In this document: piece by piece, positions 7,884 through 16,857 of the stretch
How the letters are laid out: every line of letters starts with the position of its first letter
How positions within the stretch are numbered: position 1 is the stretch's first letter
Source of the DNA: Lacihabitans sp. LS3-19
Lineage (GTDB): Bacteria; Bacteroidota; Bacteroidia; Cytophagales; Spirosomataceae
Reading direction: 5' to 3'
DNA length: 64,000 bases
Assembly (NCBI RefSeq): GCF_024343575.1
Contig: NZ_RJUA01000012.1
Coordinates: forward strand, 40,534 to 104,533
Notes under the pieces: generated by a model
Database searches by the model: none
Told to the model about the DNA's origin: nothing
Seen by the model: the letters and a program-made list of their open reading frames with translations, nothing else
Made by a program: the position numbers and the translations under genes

Positions 7884-9110
7884 TTAAATGTTTTGGGTAG
7901 AAATATTAATGCCACTTTTCCAAACTGCATTGGGTTTCATTTGTCCTTGGTGATACAATATTTCACGATAATCGCTTGTTGGATACGCTTGAAAATCAGC
8001 TTGAAACCCTTTTTCAATCTTTCCTATAGTGTTAATATTCAATGCTTTTGCAGCTCTAAAGGTTAAGCCAGCCAATACTTCAGCAGTGCTTAATTTCTCA
8101 AATGTGGCCAATATAGCCGCCTGTGTCAACAAATCACCCATAGGTGCCGAACCAGGATTATAATCAGACGCGATAGCCAGACATGCCCCTGCATCTAGTA
8201 ATTTCCGAGCAGGCGTAAATGGCTCTCCTAAACCAATAGATGCCCCAGGTAGTGCCACTGCCACAGTATCAGATTGTGCTAAAATCTTTATGCCTTCTTC
8301 GTTAATTGCTTCCAAATGATCTGCGGAAAGAGCATGTAAAGCAACGGCCATTTTAGATGCTCCAAAAGTAAACTGGTCTGCATGGACGGTTATCTCAAAG
8401 CCCAAATCTTTTGCTTTTTGCAGATATGCTGTACTTTCCTCAATGTCAAAAGCCGACTTTTCAGTAAAAATGTCAATCCTTTTGCTCAGTTTTTTTATGC
8501 TAGGTAATAGCTCATTAACCAAATGCTCCAGATATTCTTTGCTACTGCCTTCAAAATCTCGAGGTTTTACATGTGCGGCCAAACAAGTTGAAACTATAAA
8601 TGCTTTGGTATCTAAATTATTTATGATATTCAGCAATCTGATTTCATGCTCTACCGATAGACCATAGCCTGTTTTTATTTCTATCGTTGTGATACCATTT
8701 TTCAGAAACCCATTTACTCTTTCTTCAGTAAGTTTTTTCAATTTTTCATCAGAAGCTTCCCGCGTTTGGCTTACGCTGCTCCATATTCCACCGCCCTTGG
8801 CTGCGATATCGAGGTACGATGTACCTGCATTTCGTTCTGCAAAGTCCATAGCTCGGCTGCCTGCAAAACAACTATGCGTATGGCAATCTACAAAACCTGG
8901 CAGCAAAACAGCATCTTCAAAAATTTCCTCAATTGCTGAATTCGGATTTTCTTTTCTTAGTTTTTGAAAATCTCCTGTTTTAATTACTTTACTATTATCT
9001 ACCAAAACTCCAGCTTCAATTTCTATCTGCAATTCATAATCATGCAATGCACCTTTTAATGCTAGATTACCTAATGTTAGGATTTGGCTAAACGGACCTA
9101 TGAGTTTCAT
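7884..9110 (-). CDS. hutI: Imidazolonepropionase
   Basis: Third enzyme of histidine degradation: opens 4-imidazolone-5-propionate to formimidoyl-glutamate. It is a 408-residue amidohydrolase of normal length. Metal and substrate motifs: DCHTHSCFAGSR (HxH), the IEIKTGYGLSVEHEIRLL segment, VTVHADQF (His), SADHLEAI and the ASDYNPGSAP aspartate motif. The ATG overlaps the TGA of the upstream ATPase gene as ATGA (9107-9110), which implies translational coupling to that gene rather than to hutU. hutG follows after 3 nt. Confidence 0.93.
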   Translation of the reverse strand: MKLIGPFSQILTLGNLALKGALHDYELQIEIEAGVLVDNSKVIKTGDFQKLRKENPNSAIEEIFEDAVLLPGFVDCHTHSCFAGSRAMDFAERNAGTSYLDIAAKGGGIWSSVSQTREASDEKLKKLTEERVNGFLKNGITTIEIKTGYGLSVEHEIRLLNIINNLDTKAFIVSTCLAAHVKPRDFEGSSKEYLEHLVNELLPSIKKLSKRIDIFTEKSAFDIEESTAYLQKAKDLGFEITVHADQFTFGASKMAVALHALSADHLEAINEEGIKILAQSDTVAVALPGASIGLGEPFTPARKLLDAGACLAIASDYNPGSAPMGDLLTQAAILATFEKLSTAEVLAGLTFRAAKALNINTIGKIEKGFQADFQAYPTSDYREILYHQGQMKPNAVWKSGINISTQNI

Positions 9111-11341
9111 GATATATATCCGTATTTTTTTTGTTCAGTATATATTTTTTCAATTACTTCATTCACTGTTTCTTTTACTTCTGGTGGTATTCTCAATTCA
9201 AGATTTTCTTCCATCACATTATTGATTTTTAGCGTAGCATAATAAAAAACAATGAACTTTTCTTTCAAACCTTTTCCAACCTCAGGATGATTAAAAAGAT
9301 TTAATACAATAGTTTTTTGCTGTTGTACAAGAAGGTCAAACAAAAGTTCTTTGGTTACTTCATCATTTCCGGAATTCACTATTTCTAATGCTCTAATTTC
9401 AATATTATTAAATATTCCATTCCAGGTTTCGACGATTAATTTTGTTGAAAGAATTATCACATTATTTTCTCTTTCAAAAGCCTTCTGTATATATTCTAAT
9501 GCTTTCTGTTTATTTTTATTCAAGAAATAAAAGAGATTTGCCAAGTTATTTAATGATTGGATATTACCTTTATATATGGCTTCAAGATAATATTTTTCTG
9601 CTTCTTCGTTTTTTCCCTGGTTTTTGTAATGGAGAGCCAAATTAAATAATGCAGATATATGTCCTTTATTTATGGCTTTAAGATAATATTTTTCCGCATC
9701 CTCGTTTTTCCCTTGCTCATCATAAAGGTTGGCCAAATTAAATAATGAATTTATATGACCTTTATTAATAGCTTCAAGATAATAATTTTCAGCGTCCTTG
9801 TTGTTCCCTTTGCTTTTGCAAAGGATAGCCAATATAAAATATTTCACACCATCTTCTTCATTTTCAATGGCTTCAGTAATTTTTATCGCATTTTCATAAT
9901 CTTTATTTTGGATTAACTTTAGTATTTTACTATTTAGTTCAGAGAATTTCTCTGGCAATTCTAAAAGTAAATTGTTTTTACTTTTTAAATTTTCAGTATG
10001 TGCTATTACTTCATCTCTTTCTTTTGTTCCTAAAAAACGACTTTGAGAAAAAGCCTTGGATAGTATTATTGCCTCTTCATAATCTATTTTTCCACTTTTT
10101 AGATTATTTATATGGAGAGATGCGAGGTTTCTTAAGTCTGATTTATCATACCAATTTTCTAGAAAAATACTGAGGAATTTAGCTCTGCGTTTTTGCTCGG
10201 GATTGCCTTGGGTTACGATTATCCACATATTGAAAAAACGTTCAGAAACACGGTAGAGATGTTGTTTTTTGTTGGTTTCTATTTTATCAACCAATCCTTT
10301 ATCAACCAATGTTTTGAGGTGTGCAGAAATAAGTTTACTCTCCATTTTGGTCTTTTCTACTAACTGCTTCACAGAACACGCTTCCCAGATAAATGCCATT
10401 TCATAGATAATTTTCCGGAAAGGAGCTGTAAGGGCATTAAGCCTTTCTTGAAAAAGTGGACTTACATTGTCCATTGTCTTTTTCAAATATTGGTAGGTGC
10501 CAGTTTCAGAATTTTGGAGTACAATCTGGATAAAAAACTGTAGTGTTCTCGGCAGACCGTCCGTCAGGATTCTCAAGTTTTCAATTTTCCCCGGATTGTT
10601 TTTTACGAAATCTTTTAGAACCGAAATATTTAAAGTATCACCCCAATGATTTAGTAATAAATTTATTTCTTCTTTTGATAGGGCTTCCAAACGATGAACT
10701 CTGAAGAAATCATAAAAGGGCTTGTCATAAGACCAGAAGTGTTCATCCATGCGAGTACTGCCAGCTATGATTTGAACCTCGGAGTAGTTTATTAATATTT
10801 CACGAAGGAGACTTCCATCGTCAGTAAAATTCTCTACAATTCTGTCAAAATTGTCTAATAACAAGACAATCTTTTTTTTGTTGGAAAGGCAGGCATCATG
10901 TATTATTTCATAAAGTTTCCTCGTGTAAGATCCTTCAGTTTTAAAGTCTGAAAATTCTGGAATTTTTACATCAAAATTTTGCCTCTGTTTCAACTCGTAT
11001 ATTACTTGTTCCCAAAGGTCAAATAATCTAAAAATACCTGCTTGCTCCTCAGCTAGATTAATGGGTATGTATAGTTTATTTAAAGCTGGGTTTTCTATTA
11101 ATTCAAGTTCAATTCTTTTCAATAAAGTTGATTTTCCGCTGCCACGTCTTCCAAGAATAAGCTCATGCTGTTGAGGGTCTTTATCGCCTTTTGATTTGAT
11201 ACTGCCTATAATCCTTTCAATTTCCTGAGTTCTGACAATAAAGTTATCTTTTACGGCCTTATAGTCACTATTGGCTGTCTGAAATACAGTTAGTTGGTCG
11301 AGAAACCAATTTCCTAAATTAGTTTTATGCGTATTATCCAT
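9107..11341 (-). CDS. P-loop ATPase with winged helix and TPR/Sel1-like repeats
   Basis: A 744-residue STAND-like protein lying inside the hut operon. Residues about 60-75 hold Walker A (GRRGSGKST), and 158-163 Walker B (IVLLLDN). An AAA-type lid follows, with ALSKEEINLLLNHWGD, then a winged-helix region (about 310-370: LVEKTKMESKLISAHLKTLV). Near 490-620 come tandem 36-residue repeats, almost copies of one another (unit core EDAEKYYLKAINKGHI.ALFNLA). No signal peptide or membrane segment. The architecture is that of signal-transduction or conflict-type NTPases: a repeat sensor on an ATPase switch. It overlaps the preceding ATPase gene by 8 nt and hutI by 4 nt. I know of no role in histidine degradation for such a protein; function unknown. 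Confidence 0.85.
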   Translation of the reverse strand: MDNTHKTNLGNWFLDQLTVFQTANSDYKAVKDNFIVRTQEIERIIGSIKSKGDKDPQQHELILGRRGSGKSTLLKRIELELIENPALNKLYIPINLAEEQAGIFRLFDLWEQVIYELKQRQNFDVKIPEFSDFKTEGSYTRKLYEIIHDACLSNKKKIVLLLDNFDRIVENFTDDGSLLREILINYSEVQIIAGSTRMDEHFWSYDKPFYDFFRVHRLEALSKEEINLLLNHWGDTLNISVLKDFVKNNPGKIENLRILTDGLPRTLQFFIQIVLQNSETGTYQYLKKTMDNVSPLFQERLNALTAPFRKIIYEMAFIWEACSVKQLVEKTKMESKLISAHLKTLVDKGLVDKIETNKKQHLYRVSERFFNMWIIVTQGNPEQKRRAKFLSIFLENWYDKSDLRNLASLHINNLKSGKIDYEEAIILSKAFSQSRFLGTKERDEVIAHTENLKSKNNLLLELPEKFSELNSKILKLIQNKDYENAIKITEAIENEEDGVKYFILAILCKSKGNNKDAENYYLEAINKGHINSLFNLANLYDEQGKNEDAEKYYLKAINKGHISALFNLALHYKNQGKNEEAEKYYLEAIYKGNIQSLNNLANLFYFLNKNKQKALEYIQKAFERENNVIILSTKLIVETWNGIFNNIEIRALEIVNSGNDEVTKELLFDLLVQQQKTIVLNLFNHPEVGKGLKEKFIVFYYATLKINNVMEENLELRIPPEVKETVNEVIEKIYTEQKKYGYIS

Positions 11342-12530
11342 GGTATATAGGATTAATTATTTTCCAAAAAGCACGTAAAACCGGTGACCTAAAAACATAA
11401 TTCTGAGAGTCATTTGAATGCTCTATTATGTAACCATCTTCTTTCAGATCAAATATAAATGACATATAATCAATGGTTTTATCATGATTTACAGCGATGT
11501 CGTAGATTTTTTGAATTTGAATGGCATCTCGATGTGCAATATGCGTGAGTATTTCGTTAACAAATTTAAAGTCAGCATCTGGCATATAGTCTCTTAGCCT
11601 TTTTTGCCAATCATTAAAGTGTTTTAGATTTTTCAGATTACTCTGAAAAGCAAGGTCTATCTTTTCATTTGAAACTATTGGTTCATTATTTTTTTGAGCT
11701 ACTTTGTCAATTTCGTCAATAATCAAATTTAAGAAATAAGGAGTGATATAACCTTTTAGTATATTTAGGAGGTATTCTATCTGTTCACTTTTGATTTGAA
11801 TACTTGCTCCTTTTATAGTCCATTCTACAAACTCCTGAGCAGATTCAATCGAAAGCGGTGTGCATTGCACATTGTTTAAGTCATTCAAATCAGAAGTACG
11901 GCCTTCTATGGCACTTACTACATAATGAATACCTACAGAACCAGCAAAAACAAAGCGTAAACTATTGTAATTGCTTTGTCTCCATACCCTCAACTGTTTA
12001 AGAATACTTTTGGCTTCAGTTGTTTTTCCTTCTTTATGAAGTCGATACAGAACCTCTGGAAGTTCATCTAATAGCAATACTATTGTTTCTGAATTTGAAT
12101 CCAAATTTTCAAATAAGTCATTGATTTCCTTGAGATAATCGATTGAGTTTTCTCCAAATTTCAAACTTAAATTCTTAAAACTCACTTCGGTTATTTTCTT
12201 CGATTTAAAATATTCGCTTACCCAGAATTTTGCTTTTTTTGTTTTACTTAAACATGAAAGCACCAATCTATAAACATGTTCATAAAACTCAGACTCTGAT
12301 TTAATTGCCTGAACACTCGAAAATTTTACGATGTAGTTTTCTTCCGGATTTTCCTCTAAATCCCTCATAACTGAAGTTTTACCTACTCTCCTTGGAGCAG
12401 CTAAAATGATGTAGTTGCCCTTTCCTAACTCAAACCAAATTTCTGAAACTATCTCTTTTCGAGGGAAATAATACTTACCAGTTGCTACCGGCCCTATAAT
12501 TGTTTTTGGTGATACCCAATTCCTATTCAT
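11334..12530 (-). CDS. AAA+ ATPase of the archaeal-ATPase (ATPase_2-like) type
   Basis: A 398-residue cytosolic ATPase. Walker A is APRRVGKTS (residues 45-53), Walker B IVLLLDELPE (about 150-159), followed by a sensor-like strand RFVFAGSVG and a helical lid; the C-terminal about 100 residues look like a winged-helix region (YDIAVNHDKTIDYMSFIFDLKEDGYI). The family is broadly described as ATPases related to STAND and archaeal defence-type proteins, usually of unknown function. It begins 91 nt after hutU ends, behind its own strong -33/-7 promoter (12571-12602), and its end overlaps the next ATPase gene by 8 nt, so the two are a unit. Base composition looks more AT-rich than in the hut genes around it. 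Confidence 0.83.
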   Translation of the reverse strand: MNRNWVSPKTIIGPVATGKYYFPRKEIVSEIWFELGKGNYIILAAPRRVGKTSVMRDLEENPEENYIVKFSSVQAIKSESEFYEHVYRLVLSCLSKTKKAKFWVSEYFKSKKITEVSFKNLSLKFGENSIDYLKEINDLFENLDSNSETIVLLLDELPEVLYRLHKEGKTTEAKSILKQLRVWRQSNYNSLRFVFAGSVGIHYVVSAIEGRTSDLNDLNNVQCTPLSIESAQEFVEWTIKGASIQIKSEQIEYLLNILKGYITPYFLNLIIDEIDKVAQKNNEPIVSNEKIDLAFQSNLKNLKHFNDWQKRLRDYMPDADFKFVNEILTHIAHRDAIQIQKIYDIAVNHDKTIDYMSFIFDLKEDGYIIEHSNDSQNYVFRSPVLRAFWKIINPIYHG

Positions 12531-12570
12531 TTTTTTTGACAGTGAATTAATTGTTAAAAATATTTGACAG

Positions 12571-12602
12571 CAAAAATACTGCTAAAATAATTAAACAGCA
12601 AA
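12571..12602 (-). promoter_or_regulatory. Internal promoter before the ATPase pair
   Basis: Read on the minus strand: TTTG (12599-12602), a 20-nt spacer, then TATTTTTG (12571-12578). This matches the Bacteroidota consensus TTTG-N19-20-TAnnTTTG at every fixed position. The predicted start of transcription is about 35 nt before the ATPase start codon. It lies inside the hut operon, between hutU and the ATPase genes, so the ATPases, hutI and hutG could be transcribed without the upstream genes. The surrounding 60 nt also carry inverted TTGACA / TGTCAA copies. Confidence 0.65.
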
Positions 12603-12621
12603 ATAATTGTCAAAATATTAA

Positions 12622-14658
12622 TTATTGAAAATCAAGACCATCAATTAAATCATCATCCACCAAATTTGGAAGCGTAACTTTCAGTTTTTTTGAGCGTTGC
12701 ATTTCGCGTTTTATGGCAAACATGGCGTTTTCGTTTCTTGCCCAACTCCTTCTAGCTATACCGTTGTTTACATCATAAAACAACATTGACTTTAATTTGC
12801 TGCTTGCTTCTTTTGTCCCGTCCAGCAACATTCCAAAGCCCCCATTGATTACCTCACCCCAGCCAACACCGCCACCATTATGAATCGACACCCAAGTAGC
12901 CCCCCTGAAACTATCGCCTATAACATTATGCATTGCCATATCAGCCGTAAATCTGCTTCCGTCACGAATATTGCTGGTTTCTCTAAACGGAGAATCAGTT
13001 CCGCTCACATCATGATGGTCGCGACCGAGTACCACATTGCCAATTTTACCTTCGGCAATAGCCTTATTAAATTCTTCAGCAATTTTGGCTCTGCCTTCGG
13101 CATCAGCATATAAAATCCTAGCCTGGGAGCCAACCACCAAATTGTTTTTATTGGCATCTATTATCCAGGCAATATTGTCTTCTAGTTGTTGTTTTATTTC
13201 ATCAGGTGCAGTCTTTAGCATTTCTTGCATCACCTTTAAAGCTATTTTATCGGTTTTATCCAAATCCTCGGCTTTGCCAGAAGTACATACCCATCTAAAA
13301 GGACCAAAACCAAAATCAAAGCACATAGGCCCCAAAATGTCTTCTACATAAGAAGCGTATCGGAAATCAATTTTATTTTCAGCCATAATTTCGGCTCCTG
13401 CTCTAGATGCTTCCAATAAAAATGCATTGCCATAATCGAAGAAATAAGTACCTTTTTTGGCATGCTTATTAATGGAATTTGCCTGTCTAATCAATGAATT
13501 CTTAACCCAAGTTTCGAATTCCAAAGGGTTTTTACTTATCATTTCCTTGGCCTCCTCAAATCCCAATCCAACTGGATAATAACCTCCAGACCATGGATTG
13601 TGCAAGGAAGTTTGATCTGAACCTAAATGAATATAAATATCGCGTTTGTCAAATTCTTCCCAAACGTCAACTACATTGCCAATATACGCTATAGAAACAA
13701 CTTCCTTATTAGATTGAGCCTCTTGAACCCTTTTTACTAGGTCTTCCATATCGTCAACCAAAACATCTACCCAGCCTTGCTCATGCCTTTTAGTGGCGGC
13801 TTTAGCATTTACTTCCGCACAAATAGTAATACAGCCTGCAATGTTACCTGCTTTAGGCTGTGCACCACTCATGCCTCCTAAGCCTGAGGTTAAGAATATC
13901 TTCCCAGCAGGTTTTTCATTTTTAGGCAAGATTTTCCTAAAGGCATTTATTACCGTAATAGTAGTTCCGTGAACAATACCTTGAGGGCCAATATACATAA
14001 ATGAGCCTGCCGTCATTTGACCATATTGCGTTACGCCAAGTGCATTGAATTTTTCCCAATCATCTGGTTTAGAATAATTTGGAATCATCATCCCATTGGT
14101 AACTACAACTCTAGGGGCATTTTTTGAAGATGGAAACAAACCCATGGGATGGCCTGAATAGATATGCAAAGTTTGGTCTTCCGACATTATTGCCAAATAT
14201 TGCATGGTAAGTAAATATTGTGCCCAATTTTGAAACACAGAACCATTTCCACCATAAGTAATCAACTCCTCGGGGTGTTGTGCCACCGCAGGATCAAGGT
14301 TGTTTTGGATCATCAACATAATACTTGCAGCTTGAAGACTTTTAGCAGGATATTCACTAATCGGCCTTGCATGCATTTTGTAATCAGGCTTAAAGCGATG
14401 CATATATATCCGTCCAAACTTATTCAATTCGGTGGCAAATTCTGGTGCCAAAGTTTGATGCCATTCAGAAGGAAAATAACGTAAAGCATTCCTAGTAGCC
14501 AATTGCTTTTCCTGTTTAGTCAAAATATTTTTCCTTATCGGAGCAGAATTAACTCCTGTTGGATAGGGCTTTTTATTAGGTAATTCTTGTGGAATACCTT
14601 GTAAAATCAAAGCCTTAAAACTGTTGTTTTCTTCTTGATTTGTCATTTGGAAATCCAT
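12622..14658 (-). CDS. hutU: Urocanate hydratase
   Basis: Second enzyme of histidine degradation; converts urocanate to 4-imidazolone-5-propionate using tightly bound NAD as an electrophile. 678 residues, longer than the roughly 560 of Pseudomonas or Bacillus HutU, as in the long variant of Bacteroidota. Visible features: the NAD-binding segment GLGGMSGAQPKAGN, HLGSDQTSLHNPWSGGYYP, the DYGNAFLLEASRAGAE segment, CFDFGFGPFRWVCTSG containing the conserved Cys, and VLGRDHHDVSGTDSPFRET with NGGGVGWGE near the end. The ATG directly abuts the hutH stop (14659). Confidence 0.95.
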   Translation of the reverse strand: MDFQMTNQEENNSFKALILQGIPQELPNKKPYPTGVNSAPIRKNILTKQEKQLATRNALRYFPSEWHQTLAPEFATELNKFGRIYMHRFKPDYKMHARPISEYPAKSLQAASIMLMIQNNLDPAVAQHPEELITYGGNGSVFQNWAQYLLTMQYLAIMSEDQTLHIYSGHPMGLFPSSKNAPRVVVTNGMMIPNYSKPDDWEKFNALGVTQYGQMTAGSFMYIGPQGIVHGTTITVINAFRKILPKNEKPAGKIFLTSGLGGMSGAQPKAGNIAGCITICAEVNAKAATKRHEQGWVDVLVDDMEDLVKRVQEAQSNKEVVSIAYIGNVVDVWEEFDKRDIYIHLGSDQTSLHNPWSGGYYPVGLGFEEAKEMISKNPLEFETWVKNSLIRQANSINKHAKKGTYFFDYGNAFLLEASRAGAEIMAENKIDFRYASYVEDILGPMCFDFGFGPFRWVCTSGKAEDLDKTDKIALKVMQEMLKTAPDEIKQQLEDNIAWIIDANKNNLVVGSQARILYADAEGRAKIAEEFNKAIAEGKIGNVVLGRDHHDVSGTDSPFRETSNIRDGSRFTADMAMHNVIGDSFRGATWVSIHNGGGVGWGEVINGGFGMLLDGTKEASSKLKSMLFYDVNNGIARRSWARNENAMFAIKREMQRSKKLKVTLPNLVDDDLIDGLDFQ

Positions 14659-16200
14659 TTATGCAATACAATGCTTTTCATAAGATTCATTGGCTTTTAG
14701 TTTGTTCGAAACAATGTTGGTCAAAGTCGGGCTTTTTATTAGTTGATGAAGTGTATTGATATCATAAGAGAAACTACGGTCTTTGGTGGCAAATTCCACA
14801 TGTTTTCTTATTTCAGCGAAGATTTCCTCCAAAGCTTCGGAAGACTTTAGCGGCCTTCTGAATTCTAAAGCCTGAGCAGCATATAGCAATTCTATCGCTA
14901 AAATATATTCCAAATTGTCTAAAACACTATGAAACTTCCGTCCACTAATAGAGCCCATAGACACATGGTCCTCTTGGCCTAGAGAAGTTGGAATAGAATC
15001 GGCAGAAGCTGGAAAACACAATGATTTGTTTTCTGAAACCAATGCTGCGGTAGTGTATTGAGGAATCATAAAACCAGAATTGAGGCCAGTGTCTTCGAGC
15101 AGCAATCTCGGTAAACCGTATCTACCTTCAAGCATCAAATAACAACGGCGATCGGAGATATTTCCCAATTCGGCAGCTGCCAAAGTGCAATAATCTAAAG
15201 GCAAAGCCAAAGGCTGACCATGAAAATTGCCTCCACTTATAGTATCATGTGAACCCAAAACGATAGGATTGTCTGTAACCGAATTGAGCTCTATCTCTGT
15301 CAATTGTTTCAGATGAATGTAGGCATTTCTAGATGCACCATGTGCTTGCGGCATACAGCGTAAGGAATATGGATCCTGAACTCTATCACAATCATGGTGG
15401 GCCACCAAAATCTCAGAACCTTCTAAAAGTCTCCTGAGTCTTTGTGCAACCCATTGGCTTCCTTCATAGTTTCGGATATCATGCAGTCTTTTATCAAATG
15501 GTTTTGCCGAACCCATTAGGCCTTCGAGAGAAAGTGCTCCTACAATATCGGCGATTTCTAGACAATGAAAAAGCCTTGAAACCCCATAAACTGCGTGTGC
15601 CAAAATAAATTGTGTGCCGTTTATTAATGCCAAACCTTCTTTCGGGCCAAGCGTTAAAGGTGTTTTATCTAATTTGTAAAGTAAATCGACTGTTTTGTAT
15701 TTTTCTCCCAAGTAAAATACCTCCCCTAAGCCAATGAGCGGCAAAAACAAATGGGACAATGGAGCCAAATCACCAGAAGCACCTACTGAACCTTTGCATG
15801 GTACCATTGGGATAATATCTTCATCTATCATCCAAAGGATACGCTCGATAGTTTCCAGTCGGATACCCGAAAAAGCTTGACAAAGTGAATGAACTTTGCA
15901 AATCATCATGGCCTTAGCCAAATGCAAAGCGATGGGCTCACCAACCCCAACACTGTGACTAATGAGCAAATTGTGTTGTAATTCGGAAGTTTGAGACTCC
16001 GAAATTTTCGTATCACATAAAGGCCCAAAACCCGTATTGATACCATAAACTATGTCAGAACTGGCAACGATTTCGTCAACCCAGCTGCTACTTTTGTTTA
16101 TTTTCTTTAAAGTGTTCTCGGAAATTTCACCTTTTAGCTCTCCATTTACTAAGGCCAAAACTTCATTTACACCCAAAAAATCTTCTCCGTATTTAAACAT
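14659..16200 (-). CDS. hutH: Histidine ammonia-lyase
   Basis: First step of histidine degradation: L-histidine to trans-urocanate plus ammonia. 513 residues, normal for the aromatic ammonia-lyase family. The Ala-Ser-Gly triplet that cyclises to the MIO prosthetic group is at about residues 141-143 in KGSVGASGDLAPLSHL. NTGFGPLCD near residue 55, the NGTQF segment, and QPHGASR/SVTDNPI-like segments (here MPQAHGASRNAY and NSVTDNPIV) complete the active site. The start overlaps the marR stop by 8 nt, so regulator and enzyme are cotranscribed. Confidence 0.94.
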   Translation of the reverse strand: MFKYGEDFLGVNEVLALVNGELKGEISENTLKKINKSSSWVDEIVASSDIVYGINTGFGPLCDTKISESQTSELQHNLLISHSVGVGEPIALHLAKAMMICKVHSLCQAFSGIRLETIERILWMIDEDIIPMVPCKGSVGASGDLAPLSHLFLPLIGLGEVFYLGEKYKTVDLLYKLDKTPLTLGPKEGLALINGTQFILAHAVYGVSRLFHCLEIADIVGALSLEGLMGSAKPFDKRLHDIRNYEGSQWVAQRLRRLLEGSEILVAHHDCDRVQDPYSLRCMPQAHGASRNAYIHLKQLTEIELNSVTDNPIVLGSHDTISGGNFHGQPLALPLDYCTLAAAELGNISDRRCYLMLEGRYGLPRLLLEDTGLNSGFMIPQYTTAALVSENKSLCFPASADSIPTSLGQEDHVSMGSISGRKFHSVLDNLEYILAIELLYAAQALEFRRPLKSSEALEEIFAEIRKHVEFATKDRSFSYDINTLHQLIKSPTLTNIVSNKLKANESYEKHCIA

Positions 16201-16666
16201 TTAATTTAGATTTTATTCTTTCATTTAAGGCTAATTCATTAAATCCATTTTCGATTTTCAATAGATTTTTTAAAACATCATTTTCATCCATAAGTGCCGT
16301 CATGGCTTGATCTAAAGCTTGCCAAACAGGTTTAATGATTTTTAACAATACTATTCCATCTTGGCTTAAAGCAATATCTTTTTTGCGTCCATCATCTACT
16401 GAAGGCGTGAGAATGAGTAAGTTTCTTTCCATTAGGTTTTTGACCAATTGGCTAATTGCCGAATGCGACACTTCCAATGTTTCGGCAATCTCATATATCG
16501 ACAAAGACTCATGTTTGTCTAAAAGAAAAAAAACACCAAACCATGAGGCTTCAAAAGGGATATTTTGATCTGCATATACTTTGTTGATTTCGCTCAAAAA
16601 ATAATCGCTTAATCTTTTGAGCCGGGTACCAAATACCAAAGGGCCGAGTTCTTGATAAAAATTCAT
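16193..16666 (-). CDS. MarR-family transcriptional regulator
   Basis: 157-residue winged-helix regulator and first gene of the hut operon. The DNA-binding core is SIYEIAETLEVSHSAISQLVKNLMERNLL (helix-turn-helix), followed by the wing with DDGRKKDIALSQDG, the MarR signature D.R.K...LT..G. The family normally works as a dimer on short palindromes and releases DNA on ligand binding. A perfect 14-bp palindrome lies 12-25 nt upstream of its start, so autoregulation of the whole hut operon is likely, possibly with urocanate or another pathway intermediate as ligand (inference). Bacteroidota hut operons often carry such a regulator instead of HutC. Confidence 0.88.
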   Translation of the reverse strand: MNFYQELGPLVFGTRLKRLSDYFLSEINKVYADQNIPFEASWFGVFFLLDKHESLSIYEIAETLEVSHSAISQLVKNLMERNLLILTPSVDDGRKKDIALSQDGIVLLKIIKPVWQALDQAMTALMDENDVLKNLLKIENGFNELALNERIKSKLNV

Positions 16667-16677
16667 CTACAAATATA

Positions 16678-16691
16678 TATAAGTACTTATA
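16678..16691. promoter_or_regulatory. Candidate MarR operator
   Basis: Perfect 14-bp palindrome TATAAGTACTTATA upstream of the marR-hut operon. On the minus strand it sits just before TATATTTG, a TAnnTTTG-type -7 box that ends 4 nt before the marR ATG, so repressor binding would block the promoter. The -33 box is not convincing (nearest TTTG is about 29 nt away). Confidence 0.55.
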
Positions 16692-16835
16692 CATATTTTA
16701 ATATTTCAAATATTTTTTTGTTTTATTCTGATAAAATAATTCTAAATAAATGATAATCAAAACATTAGAAAAATAAACTTGTTTTTAAAATTTGTCCGAT
16801 TATAAAAAATTACTTTAAGGATTTTAGAATTTCGC

Positions 16836-16843
16836 TAATTTTG
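16836..16843 (+). promoter_or_regulatory. -7 promoter box of the M50 gene
   Basis: TAATTTTG matches TAnnTTTG and ends 14 nt before the ATG at 16858. The -33 position (around 16812) reads TTTA rather than TTTG. Confidence 0.4.
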
Positions 16844-16857
16844 AAAAAAAAGCAATT

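Noticed and set aside
9107..12530. Known defence system such as an Avs-type STAND
   Set aside because: No effector domain (nuclease, TIR, protease) could be recognised in either protein, so naming a known system is not justified.
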